Source: JAFDCJ01 sp964527835 (GTDB taxonomy: Bacteria > Desulfobacterota > Desulfobacteria > Desulfobacterales > JAFDCJ01). From it: a stretch of 64,000 nt of DNA. The stretch spans positions 1 to 64,000 of the forward strand of contig CAZGNV010000021.1 of the NCBI GenBank assembly GCA_964527835.1, written 5' to 3'. The position numbers and the translations under genes are program-made. The notes under the pieces were generated by a model. The model was not told where the DNA came from. It made no database searches and saw only the letters and a program-made list of their open reading frames with translations. Every line of letters starts with the position of its first letter. Positions within the stretch are counted from its first letter, which is position 1. Shown piece after piece: positions 51,706-60,876 of the stretch.

Positions 51706-52761
51706 ATGACCATCCGTGAACAATTCGAGAAACGCGAACGGAACTTCATATCTCCCTATGGGTGCTTGAGCGCGCAAAGTCAGGGACGTGCGATTGCAGA
51801 AGACCCCTGCCCGGTGCGCACTGCCTTCCAGCAGGATCGGGATCGCATCGTTTTTTCCAATGCTTTTCGGCGGTTGAAGCATAAAACCCAGGTTTTCCTG
51901 TCCCCCCTGGGAGATGATTACCGAACGCGGCTGACCCATACCCTTGAGGTTTCCCAGATGGCCCGGACCATGGCCCGGGCCCTGGCCTTGAACGAGGATC
52001 TGGTGGAGGCCATCGCCCTGGGCCACGATCTGGGGCACACGCCTTTCGGACACAGCGGCGAAACCGTGCTCAAGGAAATCTTTGCCTCGGATTTTTCCCA
52101 CAATGAACAGAGCCTCAGGGTCGTTGATGTCCTGGAAAACAACGGCAAGGGACTCAATTTGACCCTGGAAGTGCGCGATGGAATTGTAAAACACTCCAAG
52201 GGCTACGGCAAAATCATCCCCGATGACCCCGCGGAGCTGGCCTGCACCGTTGAGGGGCAAATTGTCAGAATCGCGGATATCATGGCCTATCTGAATCACG
52301 ACCTGGAAGATGCCATTCGCAGCGGGGTGATCCAGGCCGAACAGGTCCCCCAGGACTGTGCCAGAATTCTGGGCCGCAGCCACTCCCAACGGGCGACCAC
52401 CATGATCCGGGATCTGATATCATCCAGCCAGGTCGACGGCAATGGGATGCAGTTGAAAATCAGCGATGAAGTGCACGGCGCCATGAATCTTTTGCGAAAA
52501 TTTCTTTATGACAACGTGTATCGCTCCCCCCGGGTGCACAAGGACTTTGAAAAAGCAAAAAAAATCCTGTCCGAACTTTACGGTTATTTCCTTGACAACA
52601 AGGGCATGCGGGATAAAAAACTCAGCGAACTGTACATTCTGGGCAACCACCACCGGCGGCCCTCCGCAGCCAGAATCGTCTGTGACCTGATTGCCAGCAT
52701 GACGGACCGCTACGCCATGAATCTTTACAAAGAAATCTTTTTTCCCCTTGCGGATGGATGA
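51706..52761 (+). CDS. dgt: dGTPase-like HD-domain deoxyguanosinetriphosphate hydrolase
   Basis: The 351-residue HD phosphohydrolase has the Dgt pattern: RDRIVFSNAFRRLKHKTQVF, RTRLTHTLEVSQMARTMARAL, AIALGHDLGHTPFGHSGE and a later AYLNHDLEDAIRSG, supplying the metal His and Asp residues. Such enzymes hydrolyse dNTPs to nucleoside plus triphosphate and can affect dNTP pools or phage growth. ATG at 51706-51708 (MTIREQFE). It overlaps the next gene by four bases (ATGA). Confidence 0.92.
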   Translation: MTIREQFEKRERNFISPYGCLSAQSQGRAIAEDPCPVRTAFQQDRDRIVFSNAFRRLKHKTQVFLSPLGDDYRTRLTHTLEVSQMARTMARALALNEDLVEAIALGHDLGHTPFGHSGETVLKEIFASDFSHNEQSLRVVDVLENNGKGLNLTLEVRDGIVKHSKGYGKIIPDDPAELACTVEGQIVRIADIMAYLNHDLEDAIRSGVIQAEQVPQDCARILGRSHSQRATTMIRDLISSSQVDGNGMQLKISDEVHGAMNLLRKFLYDNVYRSPRVHKDFEKAKKILSELYGYFLDNKGMRDKKLSELYILGNHHRRPSAARIVCDLIASMTDRYAMNLYKEIFFPLADG

Positions 52762-53417
52762 CGACCCCCATGGACATCGCCACCTATCCGGTTCATCTCC
52801 AGGGTGTTGACCCGGCGCCTTTTTTCACTCGCCTGCGGCAACTTTACGACGCCATGGACCGCGGCTATGCCCGGGCGGCCGATCATTATGGATTCAGCTG
52901 TGCAGGTTGCACGGACAACTGCTGCCGCACCCGTTTTCACCATCACACCTACCTTGAATATCTGTTTGTGCTGGAAGGCGTCGCCTCCCTTGACACCGAA
53001 TCACAGCAGCAGGTGCGTTTGCGGGCCGCGCAGATCTGCCGCAGTTTCGACCGGGCCGATGAGCAGGGATTGCCGGTCAGGGAAATGTGCCCGCTCAATA
53101 TGGACGCCCGCTGCATCCTGTATCCCTATCGCCCCATGATCTGCCGGCTGCACGGCATCCCCCACGAACTGCGCAGGCCCGGCCGGAACATCCTGCACGG
53201 CCCGGGATGCGGCTCCTTTGATCAGCACTGCGGAGAAAAGGCCTATTTCCCGTTTGACCGCACACCTTTTTATATGGGTCTGGCAGGGCTGGAAAACGAG
53301 TTCAAGCAGGCCGCCGGGCTCAGCGGCAGGATCAAGATGACGATCGCCCGCATGATCGTGCGCAACGCAGAGCGCATGGGGCAAAGCGCAGAGGGCAAAA
53401 AACATGAAATACGTTGA
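52758..53417 (+). CDS. YkgJ-type cysteine-cluster protein (1)
   Basis: A 219-residue YkgJ-family protein with a CxxCxxxCC cluster in FSCAGCTDNCCRTRF. Further Cys/His lie in EMCPLNMDARCILYPYRPMICRLHGIP and the GPGCGSFDQHCGE segment. The family probably binds a metal or Fe-S centre; no function is established. It overlaps dgt upstream and the second YkgJ-type gene downstream by 14 bases, so the three form a plus-strand operon. Confidence 0.85.
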   Translation: MTTPMDIATYPVHLQGVDPAPFFTRLRQLYDAMDRGYARAADHYGFSCAGCTDNCCRTRFHHHTYLEYLFVLEGVASLDTESQQQVRLRAAQICRSFDRADEQGLPVREMCPLNMDARCILYPYRPMICRLHGIPHELRRPGRNILHGPGCGSFDQHCGEKAYFPFDRTPFYMGLAGLENEFKQAAGLSGRIKMTIARMIVRNAERMGQSAEGKKHEIR

Positions 53418-54198
53418 CTGCGACGAGATAGACAAGCTGCCGGGAATTCGGCTCGACGAAAACGATACTTTTTCGTTTCGCTGCCACCCGGATGTCGCCT
53501 GTTTCAACCGCTGCTGCCGCAATCTGAATCTTTTCCTGTATCCCTACGATGTTCTCCGGTTGAAAAAAGCGCTGGATCTGTCATCGGACGAATTTCTGGA
53601 CCGTTACGTGGACATCGTCTTGAGACCCGCCAATTTTTTTCCCGACGTGCTGCTGCACATGGCCGACAATCCGGAAAAAACCTGCCCCTTTCTGACCGAG
53701 TCGGGCTGCAGCGTCTACGCGGACCGGCCCGACACCTGCCGGACACTGCCCATCGAACAGGGAATCCTGTATGATGCCGACCTTAATAAGGAACAGCCGG
53801 TTTATTTTTTCCGACCGCCTGATTTTTGCCGCGGACCGGATGAAAACAAACAGTGGACCATCGTGTCATGGACCCGGGACCAGGAGGCGCAGGTATATCA
53901 CGAGATGACCATCCGCTGGGCGCGGTTAAAGCGGCTGTTTCAAAACGATCCCTGGGGAAATGAAGGCCCCGGTGGCCCCCGTGCTAAAATGGCCTTCATG
54001 GCCACGTACAACCTTGACCGCTTCCGGGATTTCGTGTTTCAGAGCAGCTTTTTGAAGCGCTACCGCATTAAACCTGCCGTCCGCCAGAAGCTGAAAAAAA
54101 ATGACGTCGCATTGCTGAAATTCGGCTTTGCGTGGGTCAAATATTTTGTGTGGGACATCCCCAGCACAAAGTTCAAAGAACGCGCACCCAAAGCTTGA
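53404..54198 (+). CDS. YkgJ-type cysteine-cluster protein (2)
   Basis: The 264-residue product has FRCHPDVACFNRCCRNLN, followed by PYDVLRLKKALDLSSDEFLDRYVDI and CPFLTESGCSVYADRPDTCRTLP. It is a closer relative of the third YkgJ-type gene at 55640 (same layout of PYDVLRLK/ GLDLSS / CPF...GCxVYxxRPxxCR). Metal or Fe-S binding is likely; the role is not known. It converges on the SDR gene 15 bases away. Confidence 0.85.
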   Translation: MKYVDCDEIDKLPGIRLDENDTFSFRCHPDVACFNRCCRNLNLFLYPYDVLRLKKALDLSSDEFLDRYVDIVLRPANFFPDVLLHMADNPEKTCPFLTESGCSVYADRPDTCRTLPIEQGILYDADLNKEQPVYFFRPPDFCRGPDENKQWTIVSWTRDQEAQVYHEMTIRWARLKRLFQNDPWGNEGPGGPRAKMAFMATYNLDRFRDFVFQSSFLKRYRIKPAVRQKLKKNDVALLKFGFAWVKYFVWDIPSTKFKERAPKA

Positions 54199-54213
54199 TG
54201 AAGTCGTAAAAAG

Positions 54214-55053
54214 TCAAATTTTCTCGCTCTGCGCTTTGCCCTCTACCCCTTCGGGCATCGCTTCCACCCGGTCGGCGCCCAGGACATATCCGCCGTCCAG
54301 CCGCAGCACAGCACCGGTCATAAAAGGGGCGTCCCTGATGATAAACAACACGGCGCGAACCACGTCGTCCACCGTGCCGGTGCGCTGCAGCAAAGTGTGC
54401 TCCAAAAGCGCCTTGCGGCGGTCTTCGGTCAGCAGGCCCCAGCCCCGGGTTTTTTCAGCATGCCGGGTTGCGACCAGGCCCAGCATCAGCTCATTGACCC
54501 GAACCTGGGGGGCGCCCTCCCGGGCCCAGGTTTCCGTCAGCAGCGCAACCCCCCGGCTGGCCGCCGCATAGGCGTCGTTGAAAATCATGCCGGCCGGGCC
54601 GCTGCGGCCGACAAGGGCGGCAATCGAAGAGAAATTGACCACCACCGCATCCCCGGCCGCTTTGAGATGCGGCAGCGCACAGTCAAAAACCCACCGCTTG
54701 GCGCGCAGGGTGGTTGCCACTTCCAGGTCCCATTGTTGCCGGGTATAGGCGCCGTGCACCACCGGCCAGCCGCCGCGCTCGATGTTGTTGATCAGAATAT
54801 CCAGCCGCCCGAAACGATCGATCACCTTCCGGATCAGCCCCGGGATGGCATCGACTTCCAGCAGATTGGTCCGCACCAGGAGGTGTTCGCCGCCGCTGCG
54901 GGCAAAATCCCGCCGCATGTCTTCCAGCGCTTCGGGCCAGTCGTAATAGGTGGCCGCCACCCGGACCCCGGCCTGTGCCAGGGCCAGTCCGATGCCCTTG
55001 CCGATTCCCTTGACGGCCCCGAGCACCAGGGCCGTTTTGCCTTTCAGTTCCAT
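54214..55053 (-). CDS. Short-chain dehydrogenase/reductase with degenerate active site
   Basis: A 279-residue SDR-fold protein. The nucleotide-binding loop ALVLGAVKGIGKGIG is intact and VNFSSIAALVG retains the Ser. The catalytic Tyr is in FNDAYAAASRGVALL, but the usual Lys four residues on is Ser. The NNAG motif is INNIERG. The ATG at 55051-55053 (MELKGKT) matches the family; a longer start has no support. It faces the YkgJ-type gene and is surrounded by Cys-cluster genes. Confidence 0.85.
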   Translation of the reverse strand: MELKGKTALVLGAVKGIGKGIGLALAQAGVRVAATYYDWPEALEDMRRDFARSGGEHLLVRTNLLEVDAIPGLIRKVIDRFGRLDILINNIERGGWPVVHGAYTRQQWDLEVATTLRAKRWVFDCALPHLKAAGDAVVVNFSSIAALVGRSGPAGMIFNDAYAAASRGVALLTETWAREGAPQVRVNELMLGLVATRHAEKTRGWGLLTEDRRKALLEHTLLQRTGTVDDVVRAVLFIIRDAPFMTGAVLRLDGGYVLGADRVEAMPEGVEGKAQSEKI

Positions 55054-55130
55054 GACCGTCCCCTTTTCTATTTTTTTCAAAATAAGATGCAGAAACACCG
55101 CGCAATCTGCATTTTGGCATCGCTTTCTGT

Positions 55131-55248
55131 GTCCATTTGGGGCGCCAGCGAATCGGTGGGCTAAATTGCAAGAACTCGGCGCCAGCGCCTCAGACAGCTT
55201 GCAATTCTTAACGCCCACCGATCCGCTGGCTTTTTTCCCCAAATGGAC
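55131..55248. repeat. Palindromic dispersed repeat, copy C
   Basis: GTCCATTTGGGG at 55131 is inverted at 55237-55248; GCCAGCG-ATCGGTGGGC and its complement form an inner arm. The minus-strand core GCGTTAAG, TTGCAAGCTGTCTGAGG and CGAGTTCTTGCAA matches copies at 15837 and 47394. The remaining 391 bases to the next gene (55249-55639) hold only short repeats such as GTGTCCCT/AGGGACAC (about 55399/55476) and no credible gene. Confidence 0.8.
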
Positions 55249-55639
55249 AATGACGCTCAACCAAAAACCATCTTGCGCTCAGTCTGGTTTCATTGACCTA
55301 ACTTTGACAACTGACCGGCCCATAAAAATCGACGTGAATTGGCCGTCGGATGGTGTTTTCTGCAAACCGGCATGCTTACTCAACAGTTACATATTTTCGC
55401 AGTGTCCCTTTTTTGGGATGCATGGCACGGGACGGATTCAAGTTAGCACTTGATTGGGCCGCGTTCCAAACAAGGGACACGCTGCACAGGCATGGTTTCA
55501 TACCGGTTGGAAGAAAATATCATGCGCCGGTCAATTCACACCTTCAATTTGATTCACTGCCGCGCGCGCCCAACATGCACACTCGAGCGATAAAAATGTC
55601 CCGCCGGCGCGGCGCACAGGGCACCTGGATATGGAATTA

Positions 55640-56359
55640 CTAAATATCAAACAGCACCCGCTTGACCCATTGCATCCCGAGCTCCAGCAGCGCCACGTCA
55701 TTTTCCATCGCCGCCTCAAGGGTCTGCTGAGCGATGCCGTCCGGCAGCCCCGCGTTTGCAATCCGGCCCCGAAAATGATCCAGGTCGTAAAGGGCGGTGA
55801 AAAACAGCTGCCGGGCGCCGCCGTCCAGCACCCCCGACCGGCGCTGATTATTGAGGCTGACGATTTCCAGCATCCGGTCGTTGAAACTGTTGTAGACAGC
55901 CGCCCCCTGCTGGATGATCCACTGCTTCACACTGCGGCTGTCGCCGGCCTCAAATCCACGGCAATGCGGCTCCCGCAGCAGCCAGAACTGTTCGGTCAAC
56001 TCGCCGGTTTTGCGATTGCGCGAAACGGCCCGCACCAGAGGATAAATACGGCAGGAAGACGGCCGGTTTTCATAAACGCGGCAGCCGTCAGAAGTGACAA
56101 AGGGACACGTGCGTTCACGGGCATCGGCTGGTTTGAGGGTGACAACCGGCAGTCCGGATTGCGGTCCGGTGTGCAGGCCGGTGAACCGGGCGAGAAATTC
56201 GCCGGAAGACAGATCAAGCCCGTTTTTCAGGCGCAGGATGTCATAGGGCGTTAAAAACTGGTTTAAGTCCCGGCAGCAGGCATTAAAGCACGGCACCGCC
56301 GGCGAACACGCAAAACAAAACCCGGCCTCGGCCGCCAACGGCATCATCTGATGGTTCAT
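55640..56359 (-). CDS. YkgJ-type cysteine-cluster protein (3)
   Basis: The 239-residue product has FCFACSPAVPCFNACCRDLN, TPYDILRLKNGLDLSSGEFLARF and CPFVTSDGCRVYENRPSSCRIYP. It is a paralogue of the protein at 53404, so at least these two arose by duplication on either side of the SDR gene. ATG at 56359 (MNHQMMPL) was chosen over an ATG 13 codons upstream because AAAGGAGTTGACAGGCAG lies before it. Confidence 0.82.
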   Translation of the reverse strand: MNHQMMPLAAEAGFCFACSPAVPCFNACCRDLNQFLTPYDILRLKNGLDLSSGEFLARFTGLHTGPQSGLPVVTLKPADARERTCPFVTSDGCRVYENRPSSCRIYPLVRAVSRNRKTGELTEQFWLLREPHCRGFEAGDSRSVKQWIIQQGAAVYNSFNDRMLEIVSLNNQRRSGVLDGGARQLFFTALYDLDHFRGRIANAGLPDGIAQQTLEAAMENDVALLELGMQWVKRVLFDI

Positions 56360-56654
56360 CTGCCTGTCAACTCCTTTCGGTCTCCCCATGACCGCCACAG
56401 CGCCACCCCACCTTGTTTTCTGGTAGCAGGTTCAGCGCGCTTGTCAAGGTCAAAAATATCGTTTGGCATCTCCGGTAGCCGCCACTTGCTTCCATGGTCG
56501 CTGCGCCGGCCCGAAAAGCCGCCAAACCAGGAAGTCATCCGTTTGGTGATACTACATATGGTGGCTGATTTGAACCTTTCATCCAGATGTTGTAACCGCC
56601 ACTATTCCGTTGCCTGAGCGGCGTTTTTGCGCTCTTTTAGCGGCTGAAAAGTAC

Positions 56655-56683
56655 TTGACAAGCGCAATTCACAATGATATTGT
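56655..56683 (+). promoter_or_regulatory. Promoter of the aprBA operon
   Basis: TTGACA (56655-56660), 17-base spacer and TATTGT (56678-56683). The leader before aprB is about 255 bases long. The rest of the 586-base gap from 56360 is AT-rich and holds no gene. Confidence 0.7.
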
Positions 56684-56820
56684 TTCTCCCTTATTTGAAT
56701 GTATCTAATTGAAATTATAAAAAATTCAGCTGTTCATCCTAAAATCCGGCAACTGAATCGAGTGAAACCGGAAGGGTTCCGGTCGGCATAAATAAAACCC
56801 ATGCGAAAAAAATAAAAAAA

Positions 56821-56843
56821 GCCTGAAAGGTCTTGTTTCAGGC
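56821..56843 (+). promoter_or_regulatory. Leader hairpin upstream of aprB
   Basis: GCCTGAAA (56821-56828) and TTTCAGGC (56836-56843) form a perfect eight-base stem around a seven-base loop. On the plus strand it is preceded by A-tracts and lacks a T-run, so it may stabilise the mRNA. On the minus strand it is a strong terminator, since the A-tract becomes T-rich. Confidence 0.6.
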
Positions 56844-56945
56844 CAACCACACGAAGGGAGGTGCAAAAAAGATACATTTTACAGGGGTGTTTAACAAAAC
56901 GTTGGAAACCAACATGTTATTAACCTGATTTAGGAGGTATATTAA

Positions 56946-57389
56946 ATGCCAAGTTTCGTAATAACTGAAAAATGCGACGGCTGCAAAGGCGGGGACAAAA
57001 CCGCTTGCATGTACATTTGTCCCAACGACCTGATGGTTCTGGAACCCAACGAAATGAAAGCCTACAACCAGGAGCCGGATCAGTGCTGGGAATGTTTTTC
57101 CTGTGTCAAGATCTGCCCCACCCAGGCAATCGAGGTGCGCGGTTACGCCGACTTCGTGCCCCTGGGAAGTTCAGTCATGCCGATGCTGGGTACCGAAGAT
57201 GTCATGTGGACCTGCAAGTTCAGAAACGGGACCATCAAACGCTTCAAGTTCCCCATCCGGACCACTCCCGAGGGACAGGCCAATGCCTATCTGGACCTGA
57301 AGGGTCAGGATCTGGAAGGGCCTCTTCTATCCACAGAAGAAGCTGATGGCAAAGAGCTGTGCTCACCTAGCGCGGACCAGTTGGTATAA
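56946..57389 (+). CDS. aprB: Adenylylsulfate reductase, beta subunit
   Basis: AprB carries the two [4Fe-4S] clusters that feed electrons to the FAD of AprA in the cytoplasm. The 147-residue protein has CDGCKGGDKTACMYICPND and CWECFSCVKICPTQAIEV cluster motifs, a DFVPLGSSVMPMLGTEDVMW segment and the C-terminal tail that wraps AprA. TAGGAGGTATATTAA precedes the ATG. It reduces or oxidises APS/sulfite together with AprA. aprA follows 79 bases downstream. Confidence 0.98.
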   Translation: MPSFVITEKCDGCKGGDKTACMYICPNDLMVLEPNEMKAYNQEPDQCWECFSCVKICPTQAIEVRGYADFVPLGSSVMPMLGTEDVMWTCKFRNGTIKRFKFPIRTTPEGQANAYLDLKGQDLEGPLLSTEEADGKELCSPSADQLV

Positions 57390-57468
57390 ACGGCAGCAGC
57401 GTCTGACAAGCCAACTGGACAATTAATTTTATCTATCATCAAAATGACTGATTGAAGGAGGATGCAAT

Positions 57469-59448
57469 ATGGCATTACCGAATAAACCTTTGGGTGAACT
57501 TAAAGCTGTCAGGGACCCGGAAGTCGAGGAGCGGGAAGTTGACATTCTGATCGTCGGCGGCGGCATGGCGGCCTGCGGGGCGGCGTTTGAAATTAAAAAA
57601 TGGATGTCCGACGACCAGAGTGTGCTGCTGGTGGACAAGGCCGCTCTGGAAAGAAGCGGCGCGGTGGCCCAGGGCCTGTCGGCGATTAACACTTATATCG
57701 GTGAAAACGCCGTTGAAGACTACGTGCGCATGGTCCGCAACGACCTGATGGGCATCGTGCGTGAAGACCTGATATACAGCCTCGGCTGTCATGTGGACGA
57801 TTCCGTGCACCTGTTCGAGGAGTGGGGCCTTCCGATCTGGAAGAAAACCGAAGACGGCAAAAACCTGGACGGCAAAAAAGGCCTGAAAATGGGGACGCTG
57901 AAAAACGGCGCCACCCCGGTGCGCACCGGCAAATGGCAGATCATGATCAACGGTGAGTCCTACAAGCGCATCGTGGCCGAAGCCGCCAAGCTGGCCATCG
58001 GCGAAGAAAACGTGCTGGAAAGGGTCTTTATCGTCGAACTGCTGCTGGATGCCAACAAGGAAAACCAGATTGCAGGGGCGGTCGGTTTTTCGGTGCGCGA
58101 AAACAAGGTTTACATCATCAAGTGCAAGACCATGATGGTGGCCTGCGGCGGTGCGGTCAACATCTACCAGCCGCGTTCGGTGGGTGAAGGCAAAGGACGG
58201 GCCTGGTACCCTGTCTGGAACTCCGGCTCCACCTATACCCTGTGCATGAAAGTCGGCGCCGAGCTGTCGATGATGGAAAACCGCTTCACCCCGGCTCGTT
58301 TTAAAGACGGTTACGGCCCGGTGGGCGCCTGGTTTCTGCTGTTCAAAGCCAAAGCCCTCAACGGCCTGGGAGAAAACTTTGCCGCCAGTGACGCCGCCAA
58401 GGCCGAGCTGGAAAAATATGCGCCGTACGGCACTGCGGCCATCACCCCCACTTGTCTGCGCAACCACCTGATGCTCTTCGAGATGAAGGAAGGCCGCGGA
58501 CCGATCATGATGGACACGGTCACCGCCCTGGCCGAACTGGGCAAGACCATGGACAAAAAAGAGCTCAAGCACCTTGAGTCCGAAGCCTGGGAAGACTTCC
58601 TGGATATGACCTGCGGTCAGGCCAACCTGTGGTGCGCCACCAACACCGAACCGGAAAAGAAAAATTCCGAAGTCATGCCCACCGAGCCTTACCTGCTCGG
58701 GTCCCATTCGGGCTGCTGCGGTCTGTGGACTTCCGGACCGGATCTGGACTGGGTGCCGGATGCATACAAAATCAAGGCAGACAACGGCAAGGTCTACAAC
58801 CGCATGACCACGGTCAACGGCCTGTTTACCGCCGGTGACGGCGTCGGCTGCTCGGGGCACAAATTTTCCTCCGGCTCCCACGCCGAAGGAAGATTGGCCG
58901 CCAAGCAGATGGTGCGCTACGCCAAGGATCATGCGGACTATTCGCCGGCCATCGCCCAGAGCGCCCAGGAACTGGTGGACATGGTCTACAAACCGGTCTA
59001 CACCTACCTGGATCACTGTGAGTACACCACGGCCGATGACATCAACCCCAACTACATCAAGCCCAACGGCATGATGTACCGCATGATGAAGGCCACCCAT
59101 GAATACGGTGCCGGCACGGCCACCTTCTACCAGACGACCTCCAAGAACCTGGAAATCGTCATGGAACTGCTCCAAGTCATGCGGGAGGACAACGAGAAAC
59201 TGGCGGCCGGCGATCTGCACGAACTGATGCGCGCCTGGGAGATCCAGCACCGCATCTGGACGGTGGAATCCCACCTGCGGCACATCCAGTTCCGCAAGGA
59301 AACCCGTTATCCCGGATTTTACTACCAGGCCGACTATCCCGGCCAGGATGACGAAAACTGGTTCTGTTTCGTCAACTCCAAGTACGATCCGAAAGAGCAG
59401 AAATGGGATGTCTTCAAGAAAGACTACATCAAGATATTCAAGGATTAA
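57469..59448 (+). CDS. aprA: Adenylylsulfate reductase, alpha subunit
   Basis: The 659-residue flavoprotein converts APS to sulfite and AMP in dissimilatory sulfate reduction. It has the FAD-binding VDILIVGGGMAACGAAFEIKK, RSGAVAQGLSAINTYIG, RFTPARFKDGYGPVGAWFL, and the GSHSGCCGLWTSGPDLDWVP segment, and ends GFYYQADYPGQDDENWFCFVNSKYD-like. GAAGGAGGATGCAAT precedes the ATG. aprB lies upstream and a terminator follows. No sat gene is in the window. Confidence 0.98.
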   Translation: MALPNKPLGELKAVRDPEVEEREVDILIVGGGMAACGAAFEIKKWMSDDQSVLLVDKAALERSGAVAQGLSAINTYIGENAVEDYVRMVRNDLMGIVREDLIYSLGCHVDDSVHLFEEWGLPIWKKTEDGKNLDGKKGLKMGTLKNGATPVRTGKWQIMINGESYKRIVAEAAKLAIGEENVLERVFIVELLLDANKENQIAGAVGFSVRENKVYIIKCKTMMVACGGAVNIYQPRSVGEGKGRAWYPVWNSGSTYTLCMKVGAELSMMENRFTPARFKDGYGPVGAWFLLFKAKALNGLGENFAASDAAKAELEKYAPYGTAAITPTCLRNHLMLFEMKEGRGPIMMDTVTALAELGKTMDKKELKHLESEAWEDFLDMTCGQANLWCATNTEPEKKNSEVMPTEPYLLGSHSGCCGLWTSGPDLDWVPDAYKIKADNGKVYNRMTTVNGLFTAGDGVGCSGHKFSSGSHAEGRLAAKQMVRYAKDHADYSPAIAQSAQELVDMVYKPVYTYLDHCEYTTADDINPNYIKPNGMMYRMMKATHEYGAGTATFYQTTSKNLEIVMELLQVMREDNEKLAAGDLHELMRAWEIQHRIWTVESHLRHIQFRKETRYPGFYYQADYPGQDDENWFCFVNSKYDPKEQKWDVFKKDYIKIFKD

Positions 59449-59485
59449 CCGAGATTCGGCCATGAAATTGTGTCGATAAAATAAA

Positions 59486-59521
59486 AACCTCCAGGTGCCG
59501 TCCGGTGCCTGGAGGTTTTTA
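59486..59521 (+). terminator. Terminator after aprA
   Basis: CCTCCAGG (59488-59495) pairs with CCTGGAGG (59508-59515), extended by A-rich/T-rich tails, and the T-run ends at 59521. It separates the apr transcript from qmo. Confidence 0.85.
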
Positions 59522-59588
59522 TTCGCCCAAAATCACTCAGCACACTTTTTTTCTTTCAATTAAATCATTATGATGCACGGAGGCTAGC

Positions 59589-60866
59589 ATGACAAACGAC
59601 AAGGCAGCCCCTATGAGTGGAAGCATTTTAGTTGTCGGCGGAGGCATCAGCGGCCTGACCACGGCACTGGAAGCCGCCGAAGTGGGGTACGAGGTTTTTC
59701 TGGTGGAAAAAAATCCCTACCTGGGAGGACGGGTTTCGCAGCTCAATCAGTATTTTCCCAAGCTGTGCCCGCCGACCTGCGGACTGGAAATCAATTTCAG
59801 GCGCATCAAGGACAACCCCAGGATCAAAGTCTTCACCCTGGCAGAGGTTGAAAAGGTTGACGGGACCCCAGGCAACTATGATGTGGCCATCAAAATCAAC
59901 CCGCGCTACGTAAATGAAAACTGCACCTGCTGCGGGGAATGTGCCACGGCCTGCCAGGCTGAAATCGACAGCGAATACGATCTGGGCATGAAAAAAATCA
60001 AGGGCGCCTACCTGCCGTTTGAGATGGCCTTTCCGGCCCGCTTCGTAATCGCACCGGAAATCATCGGCACCGAAGACGCCCAGCGCTGCAAGGAAGCCTG
60101 CAAGTACGATGCCGTGGACCTGGAAATGCAGGCCAAAACCCTGAACCTGAATGTCGGCGCCATTGTGTGGGCCACGGGCTGGCAGCCCTACGATGCGACC
60201 AAAATCGACAACCTGGGTTTCGGCCAGTATCCGAACATCATCACCAACATGATGATGGAGCGCCTGGCATCTCCCAACGGGCCGACCGGTGGAAAAATCC
60301 TGCGTCCTTCCGACGATAAGCAACCGCAAAGCATCGCCTTCGTGCAATGTGCCGGGTCCCGGGACGAAAATTATCTGCCCTACTGTTCCTACATCTGCTG
60401 CATGGCGTCGCTCAAGCAGGCCACCTATGTGCGGGAACGGTATCCGGAAGCGAAAATCTATATCTTCTACATCGATCTGAGGACCCCGGGCTACCGCTAC
60501 GAACGTTTTTATGAAAAAATCAAAGCCGACGAAAACATCTTTTTGATCAAGGGCAAGGTGGCGGAGGTCAGCGAAGATTCCGCCAGTAAAAATATCACCG
60601 TGGTCGCCGAAAATGCCGTTACCGGCGAAAAAATCCACCAGACCGTGGAAATGGTGGTCCTGGCCACCGGGATGCAGCCCACAACCGCCGCGGTCAAACT
60701 TCCGGCGGATTTGAAGTACAGCGATGACGGGTTTATCATCAACGACTTTGAAACCGGCGGGATGTTTGCAGCCGGATGCGCCAACAAACCGGCTGACGTG
60801 GTGTCATCCAATCAGAATGCTACCGGCATGGCCTTAAAGGCGATTCAAACCCTGGTCAACAGGTAG
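59589..60866 (+). CDS. qmoA: Quinone-interacting membrane-bound oxidoreductase, subunit A
   Basis: QmoA is an HdrA-like FAD protein of the Qmo complex that links the menaquinone pool to APS reductase. The 425-residue product has VVGGGISGLTTALEAAEVGYEVFLVEKNPYLGG (split), QYFPKLCPPTCGLEIN, ENCTCCGECATACQAEID and AFVQCAGSRDENYLPYCSYICCMASLKQ with cluster cysteines. CGGAGGCTAGC precedes the ATG. It is in one operon with qmoB, 10 bases away. Confidence 0.96.
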   Translation: MTNDKAAPMSGSILVVGGGISGLTTALEAAEVGYEVFLVEKNPYLGGRVSQLNQYFPKLCPPTCGLEINFRRIKDNPRIKVFTLAEVEKVDGTPGNYDVAIKINPRYVNENCTCCGECATACQAEIDSEYDLGMKKIKGAYLPFEMAFPARFVIAPEIIGTEDAQRCKEACKYDAVDLEMQAKTLNLNVGAIVWATGWQPYDATKIDNLGFGQYPNIITNMMMERLASPNGPTGGKILRPSDDKQPQSIAFVQCAGSRDENYLPYCSYICCMASLKQATYVRERYPEAKIYIFYIDLRTPGYRYERFYEKIKADENIFLIKGKVAEVSEDSASKNITVVAENAVTGEKIHQTVEMVVLATGMQPTTAAVKLPADLKYSDDGFIINDFETGGMFAAGCANKPADVVSSNQNATGMALKAIQTLVNR

Positions 60867-60876
60867 GAGGTTATCC

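Noticed and set aside
55350..55643. A 97-codon frame in the gap before the third YkgJ-type gene
   Set aside because: No ribosome site, no family resemblance, and partial inverted repeats in the same DNA suggest noncoding remnants.
57475..59463. A 662-codon minus-strand frame opposite aprA
   Set aside because: Mirrors aprA codon use; no ribosome site or family resemblance.
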